Shown here: positions 49,101-62,776 of the stretch, one piece after another
How positions within the stretch are numbered: the first letter of the stretch is position 1
Layout of the letters: each line of letters starts with the position of its first letter
From: Lasioglossum baleicum
Lineage: Eukaryota > Arthropoda > Insecta > Hymenoptera > Halictidae
Assembly (NCBI RefSeq): GCF_051020765.1
Contig: NW_027469557.1
Coordinates: forward strand, 1-64,000
Direction: 5' to 3'
DNA length: 64,000 nucleotides
Position numbers and translations under genes: made by a program
The notes under the pieces: generated by a model
Told to the model about the DNA's origin: nothing
Databases searched by the model: none
Seen by the model: the letters and a program-made list of their open reading frames with translations, nothing else

Positions 49101-52100
49101 GTCGAGTAAAAACACGTGCGAGACGATGCATCCCGCAGGCTAGTCGAGTAAAAGCACGTGCGAGAGGATGCATCCCGCAGGCTAGTCGAGTAAAAACACG
49201 TGCGAGAGGATGCATCCCGCAGGCTAGTCGAGTAAAAACACGTGCGAGGTTTTGTGGGATGCGCATGCGCAGGTTTTGTGGGATGCGCATGCGCAGGTTT
49301 TTTGGGATGCGCATGGCTAGTCGAGCAAAAACACGTGCGAGAGGATGCATCCCGCAGGGTAGTCGAGTAAAAACACGTGCGAGAGGATGCATCCCGCAGG
49401 CTAGTCGAGTAAAAACACGTGCGAGAGGATGCATCCCGCAGGCTAGTCGAGCAAAAACACGTGCGAGAGGATGCATCCCGCAGGCTAGTCGAGTAAAAAC
49501 ACGTGCGAGGTTTTGTGGGATGCGCATGCGCAGGTTTTTTGGGATGCGCATGTGCAGGTTTTTTGGGATGCGCATGGCTAGTCGAGCAAAAACACGTGCG
49601 AGAGGATCCATCCCGCAGGCTAGTCGAGCAAAAACGCGTGCGAGAGGATGCATCCCGCAGGCTAGTCGAGTAAAAACACGTGCGAGAGGATGCATCCCGC
49701 AGGCTAGTCGAGCACAAACACGTGCGAGAGGATGCATCCCGCAGGCTAGTCGAGCAAAAACACGTGCGAGAGGATGCATCCCGCAGGCTAGTCGAGTAAA
49801 AACACGTGCGAAAGGATGCATCCCGCAGGCTAGACGAGCACAAACACGTGCGAGGTTTTGTGGGATGCGCATGCGCAGGTTTTGTGGGATGCGCATGCGC
49901 AGATTTTTTGGGATGCGCATGCGCAGGTTTTTTGGGATGCGCATGGCTAGTCGAGCAAAAACACGTGCGAGAGGATGCATCCCGCAGGCTAGTCGAGTAA
50001 AAACACGTGCGAGACGATGCATCCCGCAGGCTAGTCGAGTAAAAGCACGTGCGAGAGGATGCATCCCGCAGGCTAGTCGAGTAAAAACACGTGCGAGAGG
50101 ATGCATCCCGCAGGCTAGTCGATTAAAAACACGTGCGAGGTTTTGTGGGATGCGCATGCGCAGGTTTTGTGGGATGCGCATGCGCAGGTTTTTTGGGATG
50201 CGCATGGCTAGTCGAGCAAAAACACGTGCGAGAGGATGCATCCCGCAGGTTAGTCGAGTAAAAACACGTGCGAGAGGATGCATCCCGCAGGCTAGTCGTG
50301 CAAAAACACGTGCGAGAGGATGCATCCCGGAGGCTAGTCGAGCACAAACACGTGCGAGGTTTTGTGGGATGCGCATGCGCAGGTTTTGTGGGATGCGCAT
50401 GCGCAGATTTTTTGGGATGCGCATGCGCAGGTTTTTTGGGATGCGCATGGCTAGTCGAGCAAAAACACGTGCGAGAGGATGCATCCCGCAGGCTAGTCGA
50501 GTAAAAACACGTGCGAGACGATGCATCCCGCAGGCTAGTCGAGTAAAAACACGTGCGAGGTTTTGTGGGATGCGCATGCGCAGGTTTTTTGGGATGCGCA
50601 TGGCTAGTCGAGCAAAAACACGTGCGAGAGAATGCATCCCGCAGGCTAGTCGAGTAAAAACACGTGCGAGAGGATGCATCCCGCAGGCTAGTCGAGTAAA
50701 AACACGTGCGAGGTTTTGTGGGATGCGCATGCGCAGGTTTTTTGGGATGCGCATGGCTAGTCGAGCAAAAACACGTGCGAGAGGATGCATCCCGCAGGCT
50801 AGCCGAGCAAAAACACGTGCGAGAGGATGCATCCCGCAGGCTAGTCGAGTAAAAACACGTGCGAGGTTTTGTGGGATGCGCATGCGCAGGTTTTGTGGGA
50901 TGCGCATGCGCAGGTTTTTTGGGATGCGCATGTGCAGGTTTTTTGGGATGCGCATGGCTAGTCGAGCAAAAACACGTGCGAGAGGATGCATCCCGCAGGC
51001 TAGTCGAGTAAAAACACGTGCGAGAGGATGCATCCCGCAGGCTAGTCGAGTAAAAACACGTGCGAGGTTTTGTGGGATGCGCATGCGCAGGTTTTGTGGG
51101 ATGCGCATGCGCAGGTTTTTTGGGATGCGCATGTGCAGGTTTTTTGGGATGCGCATGGCTAGTCGAGCAAAAACACGTGCGAGAGGATGCATCCCGCAGG
51201 CTAGTCGAGTAAAAACACGTGCGAGGTTTTGTGGGATGCGCATACGCAGGTTTTGTGGGATGCGCATGCGCAGGTTTTTTGGGATGCGCATGCGCAGGTT
51301 TTTTGGGATGCGCATGGCTAGTCGAGCAAAAACACGTGCGAGAGGATGCATCCCGCAGGGTAGTCGAGTAAAAACACGTGCGAGAGGATGCATCCCGCAG
51401 GCTAGTCGAGTAAAAACACGTGCGAGAGGATGCATCCCGCAGGCTAGTCGAGCAAAAACACGTGCGAGAGGATGCATCCCGCAGGCTGGTCGAGTAAAAA
51501 CACGTGCGAGAGGATGCATCCCGCAGGCTAGTCGAGCACAAACACGTGCGAGAGGATGCATCCCGCAGGCTAGTCGAGCAAAAACACGTGCGAGAGGATG
51601 CATCCCGCAGGCTAGTCGAGTAAAAACACGTGCGAAAGGATGCATCCTGCAGTCTAGTCGAGCACAAACACGTGCGAGGTTTTGTGGGATGCGCATGCGC
51701 AGGTTTTGTGGGATGCGCATGCGCAGATTTTATGGGATGCGCATGCGCAGGTTTTTTGGGATGCGCATGGCTAGTCGAGCAAAAACACGTGCGAGAGGAT
51801 GCATCCCGCAGGCTAGTCGAGTAAAAACACGTGCGAGGTTTTGTGGGATGCGCATGCGCAGGTTTTTTGGGATGCGCATGCGCAGGTTTTTTGGGATGCG
51901 CATGGCTAGTCGAGCAAAAACACGTGCGAGAGGATGCATCCCGCAGGCTAGTCGAGTAAAAACACGTGCGAGACGATGCATCCCGCAGGCTAGTCGAGTA
52001 AAAGCACGTGCGAGAGGATGCATCCCGCAGGCTAGTCGAGTAAAAACACGTGCGAGAGGATGCATCCCGCAGGCTAGTCGAGTAAAAACACGTGCGAGGT

Positions 52101-52160
52101 TTTGTGGGATGCGCATGCGCAGGTTTTGTGGGATGCGCATGCGCAGGTTTTTTGGGATGC
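46180..52160 (+). repeat. Imperfect tandem duplication of about 3 kb, offset 3111/3087/2850
   Basis: 46.18-49.31 kb aligns to about 49.29-52.16 kb. The offset is 3111 bp at first, 3087 bp after loss of one 24-bp B, and 2850 bp after a 237-bp loss near 50.54 kb. Shared rare markers are GGATCCATCC (near 46519 and 49606), GTCGTGCAAAAAC, CCCGGAGGCTAG (near 47243 and 50330), GAGAGAATGC (near 47780 and 50630), GGCTGGTCGAG and GATTTTATGGG (near 48880 and 51730). All length changes are whole modules. Confidence 0.85.
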
Positions 52161-55100
52161 GCATGCGCAGGTTTTTTGGGATGCGCATGGCTAGTCGAGC
52201 AAAAACACGTGCGAGAGGATGCATCCCGCAGGCTAGTCGAGTAAAAACACGTGCGAGAGGATGCATCCCGCAGGCTAGTCGTGCAAAAACACGTGCGAGA
52301 GGATGCATCCCGCAGGCTAGTCGAGCACAAACACGTGCGAGGTTTTGTGGGATGCGCATGCGCAGGTTTTGTGGGATGCGCATGCGCAGATTTTTTGGAA
52401 TGCGCATGCGCAGGTTTTTTGGGATGCGCATGGCTAGTCGAGCAAAAACACGTGCGAGAGGATGCATCCCGCAGGCTAGTCGAGTAAAAACACGTGCGAG
52501 ACGATGCATCCCGCAGGCTAGTCGAGTAAAAACACGTGCGAGAGGATGCATCCCGCAGGCTAGTCGAGTAAAAACACGTGCGAGAGGATGCATCCCGCAG
52601 GCTAGTCGAGTAAAAACACGTGCGAGGTTTTGTGGGATGCGCATGCGCAGGTTTTTTGGGATGCGCATGCGCAGGTTTTTTGGGATGCGCATGGCTAGTC
52701 GAGCAGAAACACGTGCGAGAGGATGCATCCATCAGGGTAGTCGAGTAAAAACACGTGCGAGAGGATGCATCCCGCAGGCTAGTCGAGTAAAAACACGTGC
52801 GAGAGGATGCATCCCGCAGGCTAGTCGAGTAAAAACACGTGCGAGGTTTTGTGGGATGCGCATGCGCAGGTTTTTTGGGATGCGCATGTGCAGGTTTTTT
52901 GGGATTCGCATGGCTAGTCGAGCAAAAACACGTGCGAGAGGATGCATCCCGCAGGCTAGTCGAGTAAAAACACATGCGAGAGGATGCATCCCGCAGGCTA
53001 GTCGAGTAAAAACACGTGCGAGGTTTTGTGGGATGCGCATGCGCAGGTTTTGTGGGATGCGCATGCGCAGGTTTTTTGGGATGCGTATGCGCAGGTTTTT
53101 TGGGATGCGCATGGCTAGTCGAGCAAAAACACGTGCGAGAGGATGCATCCATCAGGGTAGTCGAGTAAAAACACGTGCGAGAGGATGCATCCCGCAGGCT
53201 AGTCGAGCAAAACCACGTGCGAGAGGATGCATCCCGCAGGCTAGTCGAGCAAAAACACGTGCGAGAGGATGCATCCCGCAGGCTAGTCGAGTAAAAACAC
53301 GTGCGAAAGGATGCATCCCGCAGTCTAGTCGAGCACAAACACGTGCGAGGTTTTGTGGGATGCGCATGCGCAGATTTTTTGGGATGCGCATGCGCAGGTT
53401 TTTTGGGATGCGCATGGCTAGTCGAGCAAAAACACGTGCGAGAGGATGCATCCCGCAGGCTAGTCGAGTAAAAACACGTGCGAGAGGATGCATCCCGCAG
53501 GCTAGTCGAGTAAAAACACGTGCGAGAGGATGCATCCCGCAGGCTAGTCGAGTAAAAACACGTGCGAGAGGATGCATCCCGCAGGCTAGTCGAGTAAAAA
53601 CACGTGCGAGGTTTTGTGGGATGCGCATGCGCAGGTTTTGTGGGATGGGCATGCGCAGGTTTTTTGGGATGCGCATGGCTAGTCGAGCAAAAACACGTGC
53701 GAGAGGATGCATCCCGCAGGCTAGTCGAGCAAAAACACGTGCGAGAGGATGCATCCCGCAGGCTAGTCGAGCACAAACACGTGCGAGACGATGCATCCCG
53801 CAGGCTAGTCGAGTAAAAACACGTGCGAGAGGATGCATCCCGCAGGCTAGTCGAGTAAAAACACGTGCGAGAGGATGCATCCCGCAGGCTAGTCGAGCAA
53901 AAACACGTGCGAGAGGATGCATCCCGCAGGCTAGTCGAGTAAAAACACGTGCGAGTGGATGCATCCCGCAGGCTAGTCGAGTAAAAACACGTGCGAGAGG
54001 ATGCATCCCGCAGGCTAGTCGAGTAAAAACACGTGCGAGGTTTTGTGGGATTCGCATGCGCAGGTTTTGTGGGATGCGCATGCGCAGGTTATTTGGGATG
54101 CGCATGGCTTGTCGAGCAAAAACACGTGCGAGAGGATGCATCCATCAGGGTAGTCGAGTAAAAACACGTGCGAGAGGATGCATCCCGCAGGCTAGTCGAG
54201 TAAAAACACGTGCGAGAGGATGCATCCCGCAGGCTAGTCGAGTAAAAACACGTGCGAAAGGATGCATCCCGCAGTCTAGTCGAGCACAAACACGTGCGAG
54301 GTTTTGTGGGATGCGCATGCGCAGGTTTTGTGGGATGCGCATGCGCAGATTTTTTGGGATGCGCATGCGCAGGTTTTTTGGGATGCGCATGGCTAGTCGA
54401 GCAAAAACACGTGCGAGAGGATGCATCCCGCAGGCTAGTCGAGCAAAAACACGTGCGAGAGGATGCATCCCGCAGGCTAGTCGAGTAAAAACACGTGCGA
54501 AAGGATGCATCCCGCAGGCTAGTCGAGCACAAACACGTGCGAGAGGATGCATCCCGCAGGCTAGTCGAGTAAAAACACGTGCGAGAGGATGCATCCCGCA
54601 GGCTAGTCGAGTAAAAACACGTGCGAGGTTTTGTGGGATGCGCATGCGCAGGTTTTTTGGGATGCGCATGCGCAGGTTTTTTGGGATGCGCATGGCTTGT
54701 CGAGCAAAAACACGTGCGAGAGGATGCATCCCGCAGGCTAGTCGAGCAAAAACACGTGCGAAAGGATGCATCCCGCAGGCTAGTCGAGCACAAACACGTG
54801 CGAGACGATGCATCCCGCAGGCTAGTCGAGTAAAAACACGTGCGAGAGGATGCATCCCGCAGGCTAGTCGAGTAAAAACACGTGCGAGAGGATGCATCCC
54901 GCAGGCTAGTCGAGCAAAAACACGTGCGAGAGGATGCATCCCGCAGGCTAGTCGAGTAAAAACACGTGCGAGTGGATGCATCCCGCAGGCTAGTCCAGTA
55001 AAAACACGTGCGAGAGGATGCATCCCGCAGGCTAGTCGAGTAAAAACACGTGCGAGGTTTTGTGGGATGCGCATGCGCAGGTTTTGTGGGATGCGCATGC

Positions 55101-58100
55101 GCAGGTTTTTTGGGATGCGCATGCGCAGGTTTTTTGGGATGCGCATGGCTTGTCGAGCAAAAACACGTGCGAGAGGATGCATCCATCAGGGTAGTCGAGT
55201 AAAAACACGTGCGAGAGGATGCATCCCGCAGGCTAGTCTAGTAAAAACACATGCGAGAGGATGCATCCCGCAGGCTAGTCGAGTAAAAACACGTGCGAAA
55301 GGATGCATCCCGCAGTCTAGTCGAGCACAAACACGTGCGAGGTTTTGTGGGATGCGCATGCGCAGGTTTTGTGGGATGCGCATGCGCAGATATTTTGGGA
55401 TGCGCATGCGCAGGTTTTTTGGGATGCGCATGGCTAGTCGAGCAAAAACACGTGCGAGAGGATGCATCCCGCAGGCTAGTCGAGCAAAAACACGTGCGAG
55501 AGGATGCATCCCGCAGGCTAGTCGAGTAAAAACACGTGCGAGACGATGCATCCCGCAGGCTAGTCGAGTAAAAACACGTGCGAGAGGATGCATCCCGCAG
55601 GCTAGTCGAGTAAAAACACGTGCGAGAGGATGCATCCCGCAGGCTAGTCGAGCAAAAACACGTGCGAGAGGATGCATCCCGCAGGCTAGTCGAGTAAAAA
55701 CACGTGCGAGAGGATGCATCCCGCAGGCTAGTCGAGTAAAAACACGTGCGAGGTTTTGTGGGATGCGCATGCGCAGGTTTTGTGGGATGCGCATGCGCAG
55801 ATTTTTTGGGATGCGCATGGCTAGTCGAGCAAAAACACGTGCGAGAGGATGCATCCCGCAGGCTAGTCGAGTAAAAACACGTGCGAGACGATGCATCCCG
55901 CAGGCTAGTCGAGTAAAAACACGTGCGAGAGGATGCATCCCGCAGGCTAGTCGAGTAAAAACACGTGCGAGAGGATGCATCCCGCAGGCTAGTCGAGCAA
56001 AAACACGTGCGAGAGGATGCATCCCGCAGGCTAGTCGAGTAAAAACACGTGCGAGAGGATGCATCCCGCAGGCTAGTCGAGTAAAAACACGTGCGAGGTT
56101 TTGTGGGATGCGCATGCGCAGGTTTTTTGGGATGCGCATGTGCAGGTTTTTTGGGATGCGCATGGCTAGTCGAGCAAAAATACGTGCGAGAGGATGCATC
56201 CCGCAGGCTAGTCGAGTAAAAACACGTGCGAGAGGATGCATCCCGCAGGGTAGTCGAGTAAAAACACGTGCGAGAGGATGCATCCCGCAGGCTAGTCGAG
56301 CAAAAACACGTGCGAGAGGATGCATCCCGCGGGCTAGTCGAGTAAAAACACGTGCGAGAGGATGCATCCCGCAGGCTAGTCGAGCACAAACACGTGCGAG
56401 AGGATGCATCCCGCAGGCTAGTCGAGTAAAAACACGTGCGAAAGGATGCATCCCGCAGTCTAGTCGAGCACAAACACGTGCGAGGTTTTGTGGGATGCGC
56501 ATGCGCAGGTTTTGTGGGATGCGCATGCGCAGATTTTTTGGGATGCGCATGCGCAGGTTTTTTGGGATGCGCATGGCTAGTCGAGCAAAAACACGTGCGA
56601 GAGGATGCATCCCGCAGGCTAGTCGAGTAAAAACACGTGCGAGAGGATGCATCCCGCAGGCTAGTCGAGTAAAAACACGTGCGAGGTTTTGTGGGATGCG
56701 CATGCGCAGGTTTTTTGGGATGCGCATGTGCAGGTTTTTTGGGATGCGCATGGCTAGTCGAGCAAAAACACGTGCGAGAGGATGCATCCCGCAGGCTAGT
56801 CGAGTAAAAACACGTGCGAGAGGATGCATCCCGCAGGCTAGTCGAGTAAAAACACGTGCGAGGTTTTGTGGGATGCGCATGCGCAGGTTTTGTGGGATGC
56901 GCATGCGCAGATTTTATGGGATGCGCATGCGCAGGTTTTTTGGGATGCGCATGGCTAGTCGAGCAAAAACACGTGCGAGAGGATGCATCCCGCAGGCTAG
57001 TCGAGTAAAAACACGTGCGAGGTTTTGTGGGATGCGCATGCGCAGGTTTTTTGGGATGCGCATGCGCAGGTTTTTTGGGATGCGCATGGCTAGTCGAGCA
57101 AAAACACGTGCGAGAGGATGCATCCCGCAGGCTAGTCGAGTAAAAACACGTGCGAGACGATGCATCCCGCAGGCTAGTCGAGTAAAAGCACGTGCGAGAG
57201 GATGCATCCCGCAGGCTAGTCGAGTAAAAACACGTGCGAGAGGATGCATCCCGCAGGCTAGTCGAGTAAAAACACGTGCGAGGTTTTGTGGGATGCGCAT
57301 GCGCAGGTTTTGTGGGATGCGCATGCGCAGGTTTTTTGGGATGCGCATGCGCAGGTTTTTTGGGATGCGCATGGCTAGTCGAGCAAAAACACGTGCGAGA
57401 GGATGCATCCCGCAGGCTAGTCGAGTAAAAACACGTGCGAGAGGATGCATCCCGCAGGCTAGTCGTGCAAAAACACGTGCGAGAGGATGCATCCCGCAGG
57501 CTAGTCGAGCACAAACACGTGCGAGGTTTTGTGGGATGCGCATGCGCAGGTTTTGTGGGATGCGCATGCGCAGATTTTTTGGAATGCGCATGCGCAGGTT
57601 TTTTGGGATGCGCATGGCTAGTCGAGCAAAAACACGTGCGAGAGGATGCATCCCGCAGGCTAGTCGAGTAAAAACACGTGCGAGACGATGCATCCCGCAG
57701 GCTAGTCGAGTAAAAACACGTGCGAGAGGATGCATCCCGCAGGCTAGTCGAGTAAAAACACGTGCGAGAGGATGCATCCCGCAGGCTAGTCGAGTAAAAA
57801 CACGTGCGAGGTTTTGTGGGATGCGCATGCGCAGGTTTTTTGGGATGCGCATGCGCAGGTTTTTTGGGATGCGCATGGCTAGTCGAGCAGAAACACGTGC
57901 GAGAGGATGCATCCATCAGGGTAGTCGAGTAAAAACACGTGCGAGAGGATGCATCCCGCAGGCTAGTCGAGTAAAAACACGTGCGAGAGGATGCATCCCG
58001 CAGGCTAGTCGAGTAAAAACACGTGCGAGGTTTTGTGGGATGCGCATGCGCAGGTTTTTTGGGATGCGCATGTGCAGGTTTTTTGGGATTCGCATGGCTA

Positions 58101-61100
58101 GTCGAGCAAAAACACGTGCGAGAGGATGCATCCCGCAGGCTAGTCGAGTAAAAACACATGCGAGAGGATGCATCCCGCAGGCTAGTCGAGTAAAAACACG
58201 TGCGAGGTTTTGTGGGATGCGCATGCGCAGGTTTTGTGGGATGCGCATGCGCAGGTTTTTTGGGATGCGTATGCGCAGGTTTTTTGGGATGCGCATGGCT
58301 AGTCGAGCAAAAACACGTGCGAGAGGATGCATCCATCAGGGTAGTCGAGTAAAAACACGTGCGAGAGGATGCATCCCGCAGGCTAGTCGAGCAAAACCAC
58401 GTGCGAGAGGATGCATCCCGCAGGCTAGTCGAGCAAAAACACGTGCGAGAGGATGCATCCCGCAGGCTAGTCGAGTAAAAACACGTGCGAAAGGATGCAT
58501 CCCGCAGTCTAGTCGAGCACAAACACGTGCGAGGTTTTGTGGGATGCGCATGCGCAGATTTTTTGGGATGCGCATGCGCAGGTTTTTTGGGATGCGCATG
58601 GCTAGTCGAGCAAAAACACGTGCGAGAGGATGCATCCCGCAGGCTAGTCGAGTAAAAACACGTGCGAGAGGATGCATCCCGCAGGCTAGTCGAGTAAAAA
58701 CACGTGCGAGAGGATGCATCCCGCAGGCTAGTCGAGTAAAAACACGTGCGAGAGGATGCATCCCGCAGGCTAGTCGAGTAAAAACACGTGCGAGGTTTTG
58801 TGGGATGCGCATGCGCAGGTTTTGTGGGATGGGCATGCGCAGGTTTTTTGGGATGCGCATGGCTAGTCGAGCAAAAACACGTGCGAGAGGATGCATCCCG
58901 CAGGCTAGTCGAGCAAAAACACGTGCGAGAGGATGCATCCCGCAGGCTAGTCGAGCACAAACACGTGCGAGACGATGCATCCCGCAGGCTAGTCGAGTAA
59001 AAACACGTGCGAGAGGATGCATCCCGCAGGCTAGTCGAGTAAAAACACGTGCGAGAGGATGCATCCCGCAGGCTAGTCGAGCAAAAACACGTGCGAGAGG
59101 ATGCATCCCGCAGGCTAGTCGAGTAAAAACACGTGCGAGTGGATGCATCCCGCAGGCTAGTCGAGTAAAAACACGTGCGAGAGGATGCATCCCGCAGGCT
59201 AGTCGAGTAAAAACACGTGCGAGGTTTTGTGGGATTCGCATGCGCAGGTTTTGTGGGATGCGCATGCGCAGGTTATTTGGGATGCGCATGGCTTGTCGAG
59301 CAAAAACACGTGCGAGAGGATGCATCCATCAGGGTAGTCGAGTAAAAACACGTGCGAGAGGATGCATCCCGCAGGCTAGTCGAGTAAAAACACGTGCGAG
59401 AGGATGCATCCCGCAGGCTAGTCGAGTAAAAACACGTGCGAAAGGATGCATCCCGCAGTCTAGTCGAGCACAAACACGTGCGAGGTTTTGTGGGATGCGC
59501 ATGCGCAGGTTTTGTGGGATGCGCATGCGCAGATTTTTTGGGATGCGCATGCGCAGGTTTTTTGGGATGCGCATGGCTAGTCGAGCAAAAACACGTGCGA
59601 GAGGATGCATCCCGCAGGCTAGTCGAGCAAAAACACGTGCGAGAGGATGCATCCCGCAGGCTAGTCGAGTAAAAACACGTGCGAAAGGATGCATCCCGCA
59701 GGCTAGTCGAGCACAAACACGTGCGAGAGGATGCATCCCGCAGGCTAGTCGAGTAAAAACACGTGCGAGAGGATGCATCCCGCAGGCTAGTCGAGTAAAA
59801 ACACGTGCGAGGTTTTGTGGGATGCGCATGCGCAGGTTTTTTGGGATGCGCATGCGCAGGTTTTTTGGGATGCGCATGGCTTGTCGAGCAAAAACACGTG
59901 CGAGAGGATGCATCCCGCAGGCTAGTCGAGCAAAAACACGTGCGAAAGGATGCATCCCGCAGGCTAGTCGAGCACAAACACGTGCGAGACGATGCATCCC
60001 GCAGGCTAGTCGAGTAAAAACACGTGCGAGAGGATGCATCCCGCAGGCTAGTCGAGTAAAAACACGTGCGAGAGGATGCATCCCGCAGGCTAGTCGAGCA
60101 AAAACACGTGCGAGAGGATGCATCCCGCAGGCTAGTCGAGTAAAAACACGTGCGAGTGGATGCATCCCGCAGGCTAGTCCAGTAAAAACACGTGCGAGAG
60201 GATGCATCCCGCAGGCTAGTCGAGTAAAAACACGTGCGAGGTTTTGTGGGATGCGCATGCGCAGGTTTTGTGGGATGCGCATGCGCAGGTTTTTTGGGAT
60301 GCGCATGCGCAGGTTTTTTGGGATGCGCATGGCTTGTCGAGCAAAAACACGTGCGAGAGGATGCATCCATCAGGGTAGTCGAGTAAAAACACGTGCGAGA
60401 GGATGCATCCCGCAGGCTAGTCTAGTAAAAACACATGCGAGAGGATGCATCCCGCAGGCTAGTCGAGTAAAAACACGTGCGAAAGGATGCATCCCGCAGT
60501 CTAGTCGAGCACAAACACGTGCGAGGTTTTGTGGGATGCGCATGCGCAGGTTTTGTGGGATGCGCATGCGCAGATATTTTGGGATGCGCATGCGCAGGTT
60601 TTTTGGGATGCGCATGGCTAGTCGAGCAAAAACACGTGCGAGAGGATGCATCCCGCAGGCTAGTCGAGCAAAAACACGTGCGAGAGGATGCATCCCGCAG
60701 GCTAGTCGAGTAAAAACACGTGCGAGACGATGCATCCCGCAGGCTAGTCGAGTAAAAACACGTGCGAGAGGATGCATCCCGCAGGCTAGTCGAGTAAAAA
60801 CACGTGCGAGAGGATGCATCCCGCAGGCTAGTCGAGCAAAAACACGTGCGAGAGGATGCATCCCGCAGGCTAGTCGAGTAAAAACACGTGCGAGAGGATG
60901 CATCCCGCAGGCTAGTCGAGTAAAAACACGTGCGAGGTTTTGTGGGATGCGCATGCGCAGGTTTTGTGGGATGCGCATGCGCAGATTTTTTGGGATGCGC
61001 ATGGCTAGTCGAGCAAAAACACGTGCGAGAGGATGCATCCCGCAGGCTAGTCGAGTAAAAACACGTGCGAGACGATGCATCCCGCAGGCTAGTCGAGTAA

Positions 61101-62094
61101 AAACACGTGCGAGAGGATGCATCCCGCAGGCTAGTCGAGTAAAAACACGTGCGAGAGGATGCATCCCGCAGGCTAGTCGAGCAAAAACACGTGCGAGAGG
61201 ATGCATCCCGCAGGCTAGTCGAGTAAAAACACGTGCGAGAGGATGCATCCCGCAGGCTAGTCGAGTAAAAACACGTGCGAGGTTTTGTGGGATGCGCATG
61301 CGCAGGTTTTTTGGGATGCGCATGTGCAGGTTTTTTGGGATGCGCATGGCTAGTCGAGCAAAAATACGTGCGAGAGGATGCATCCCGCAGGCTAGTCGAG
61401 TAAAAACACGTGCGAGAGGATGCATCCCGCAGGGTAGTCGAGTAAAAACACGTGCGAGAGGATGCATCCCGCAGGCTAGTCGAGCAAAAACACGTGCGAG
61501 AGGATGCATCCCGCGGGCTAGTCGAGTAAAAACACGTGCGAGAGGATGCATCCCGCAGGCTAGTCGAGCACAAACACGTGCGAGAGGATGCATCCCGCAG
61601 GCTAGTCGAGTAAAAACACGTGCGAAAGGATGCATCCCGCAGTCTAGTCGAGCACAAACACGTGCGAGGTTTTGTGGGATGCGCATGCGCAGGTTTTGTG
61701 GGATGCGCATGCGCAGATTTTTTGGGATGCGCATGCGCAGGTTTTTTGGGATGCGCATGGCTAGTCGAGCAAAAACACGTGCGAGAGGATGCATCCCGCA
61801 GGCTAGTCGAGTAAAAACACGTGCGAGAGGATGCATCCCGCAGGCTAGTCGAGTAAAAACACGTGCGAGGTTTTGTGGGATGCGCATGCGCAGGTTTTTT
61901 GGGATGCGCATGTGCAGGTTTTTTGGGATGCGCATGGCTAGTCGAGCAAAAACACGTGCGAGAGGATGCATCCCGCAGGCTAGTCGAGTAAAAACACGTG
62001 CGAGAGGATGCATCCCGCAGGCTAGTCGAGTAAAAACACGTGCGAGGTTTTGTGGGATGCGCATGCGCAGGTTTTGTGGGATGCGCATGCGCAG
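51666..62094 (+). repeat. Near-perfect tandem duplication, period 5184 bp
   Basis: 51666-56910 matches 56850-62094 at a constant 5184 bp, the longest duplication in the window. I found no difference in the lines compared, and all long reverse-frame segments repeat with identical lengths. Markers present in both copies include GATTTTATGGG, AAAACCACGTG, GGTTATTTGGG, GGGATTCGCATG, CTAGTCTAGTAAAA, GATATTTTGGG, AAAATACGTG and CCGCGGGCTAG. The left limit is set by CACAAAC against TAAAAAC at 51663-51665, the right limit by A/G at 56911/62095. It reflects either very recent unequal exchange or an assembly repeat error. Confidence 0.92.
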
Positions 62095-62119
62095 GTTTTG
62101 TGGGGATGCGCATGCGCAG
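62095..62119 (+). other. 25-bp B unit with one-base insertion (GTGGGGATG)
   Basis: This third-position B has an extra G compared with GTTTTGTGGGATG. It lies exactly at the right limit of the 5184-bp duplication, shifts the forward frame by +1 and ends the longest stop-free frame. Confidence 0.85.
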
Positions 62120-62766
62120 GTTTTTTGGGATGCGCATGCGCAGGTTTTTTGGGATGCGCATGGCTTGTCGAGCAAAAACACGTGCGAGAGGATGCATCCA
62201 TCAGGGTAGTCGAGTAAAAACACGTGCGAGAGGATGCATCCCGCAGGCTAGTCGAGTAAAAACACGTGCGAAAGGATGCATCCCGCAGGCTAGTCGAGCA
62301 CAAACACGTGCGAGAGGATGCATCCCGCAGGCTAGTCGAGTAAAAACACGTGCGAGAGGATGCATCCCGCAGGCTAGTCGAGTAAAAACACGTGCGAGGT
62401 TTTGTGGGATGCGCATGCGCAGGGTTTGTGGGATGCGCATGCGCAGGTTTTTTGGGATGCGCATGCGCAGGTTTTTTGGGATGCGCATGGCTTGTCGAGC
62501 AAAAACACGTGCGAGAGGATGCATCCCGCAGGCTAGTCGAGCAAAAACACGTGCGAGAGGATGCATCCCGCAGGCTAGTCGAGTAAAAACACGTGCGAAA
62601 GGATGCATCCCGCAGGCTAGTCGAGCACAAACACGTGCGAGGTTTTGTGGGATGCGTATGCGCAGATTTTTTGGGATGCGCATGCGCAGGTTTTTTGGGA
62701 TGCGCATGCGCAGGTTTTTTGGGATGCGCATGGCTAGTCGAGCAAAAACACGTGCGAGAGGATGCA

Positions 62767-62776
62767 TCCCGCAAGG
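62767..62776 (+). other. One-base insertion at an A/A joint (CCCGCAAGGC)
   Basis: The usual CCCGCAGGCTAG reads CCCGCAAGGCTAG here, adding one A. It is one of very few length changes in the window that are not whole modules. Confidence 0.85.

Larger units (their letters stand above)
42992..62209 (+). other. Longest stop-free frame (6405 codons), not called a gene
   Basis: This frame runs 19.2 kb through the satellite and would encode alternating RVKTRARGCIPQAS and RFFGMRMR repeats. It opens where a one-base deletion (43004-43011) shifts the reading frame and closes after a one-base insertion at 62095-62119. Modules of 42 and 24 bp keep any frame, and the consensus lacks stops in this one, so the length is expected without selection. 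There is no recognisable promoter, non-repeat start region or domain. Similar frames exist on the reverse strand, for example 9405-20669 (3754 codons) and 42128-49843 (2571 codons). I judge it a by-product, although transcription cannot be excluded. Confidence 0.85.

Noticed and set aside
51666..62094. Calling the 5184-bp duplication an assembly error outright
   Set aside because: Identical neighbours are also expected from recent unequal exchange in satellites, and the window holds several other duplications of different ages. Reads are needed to decide.
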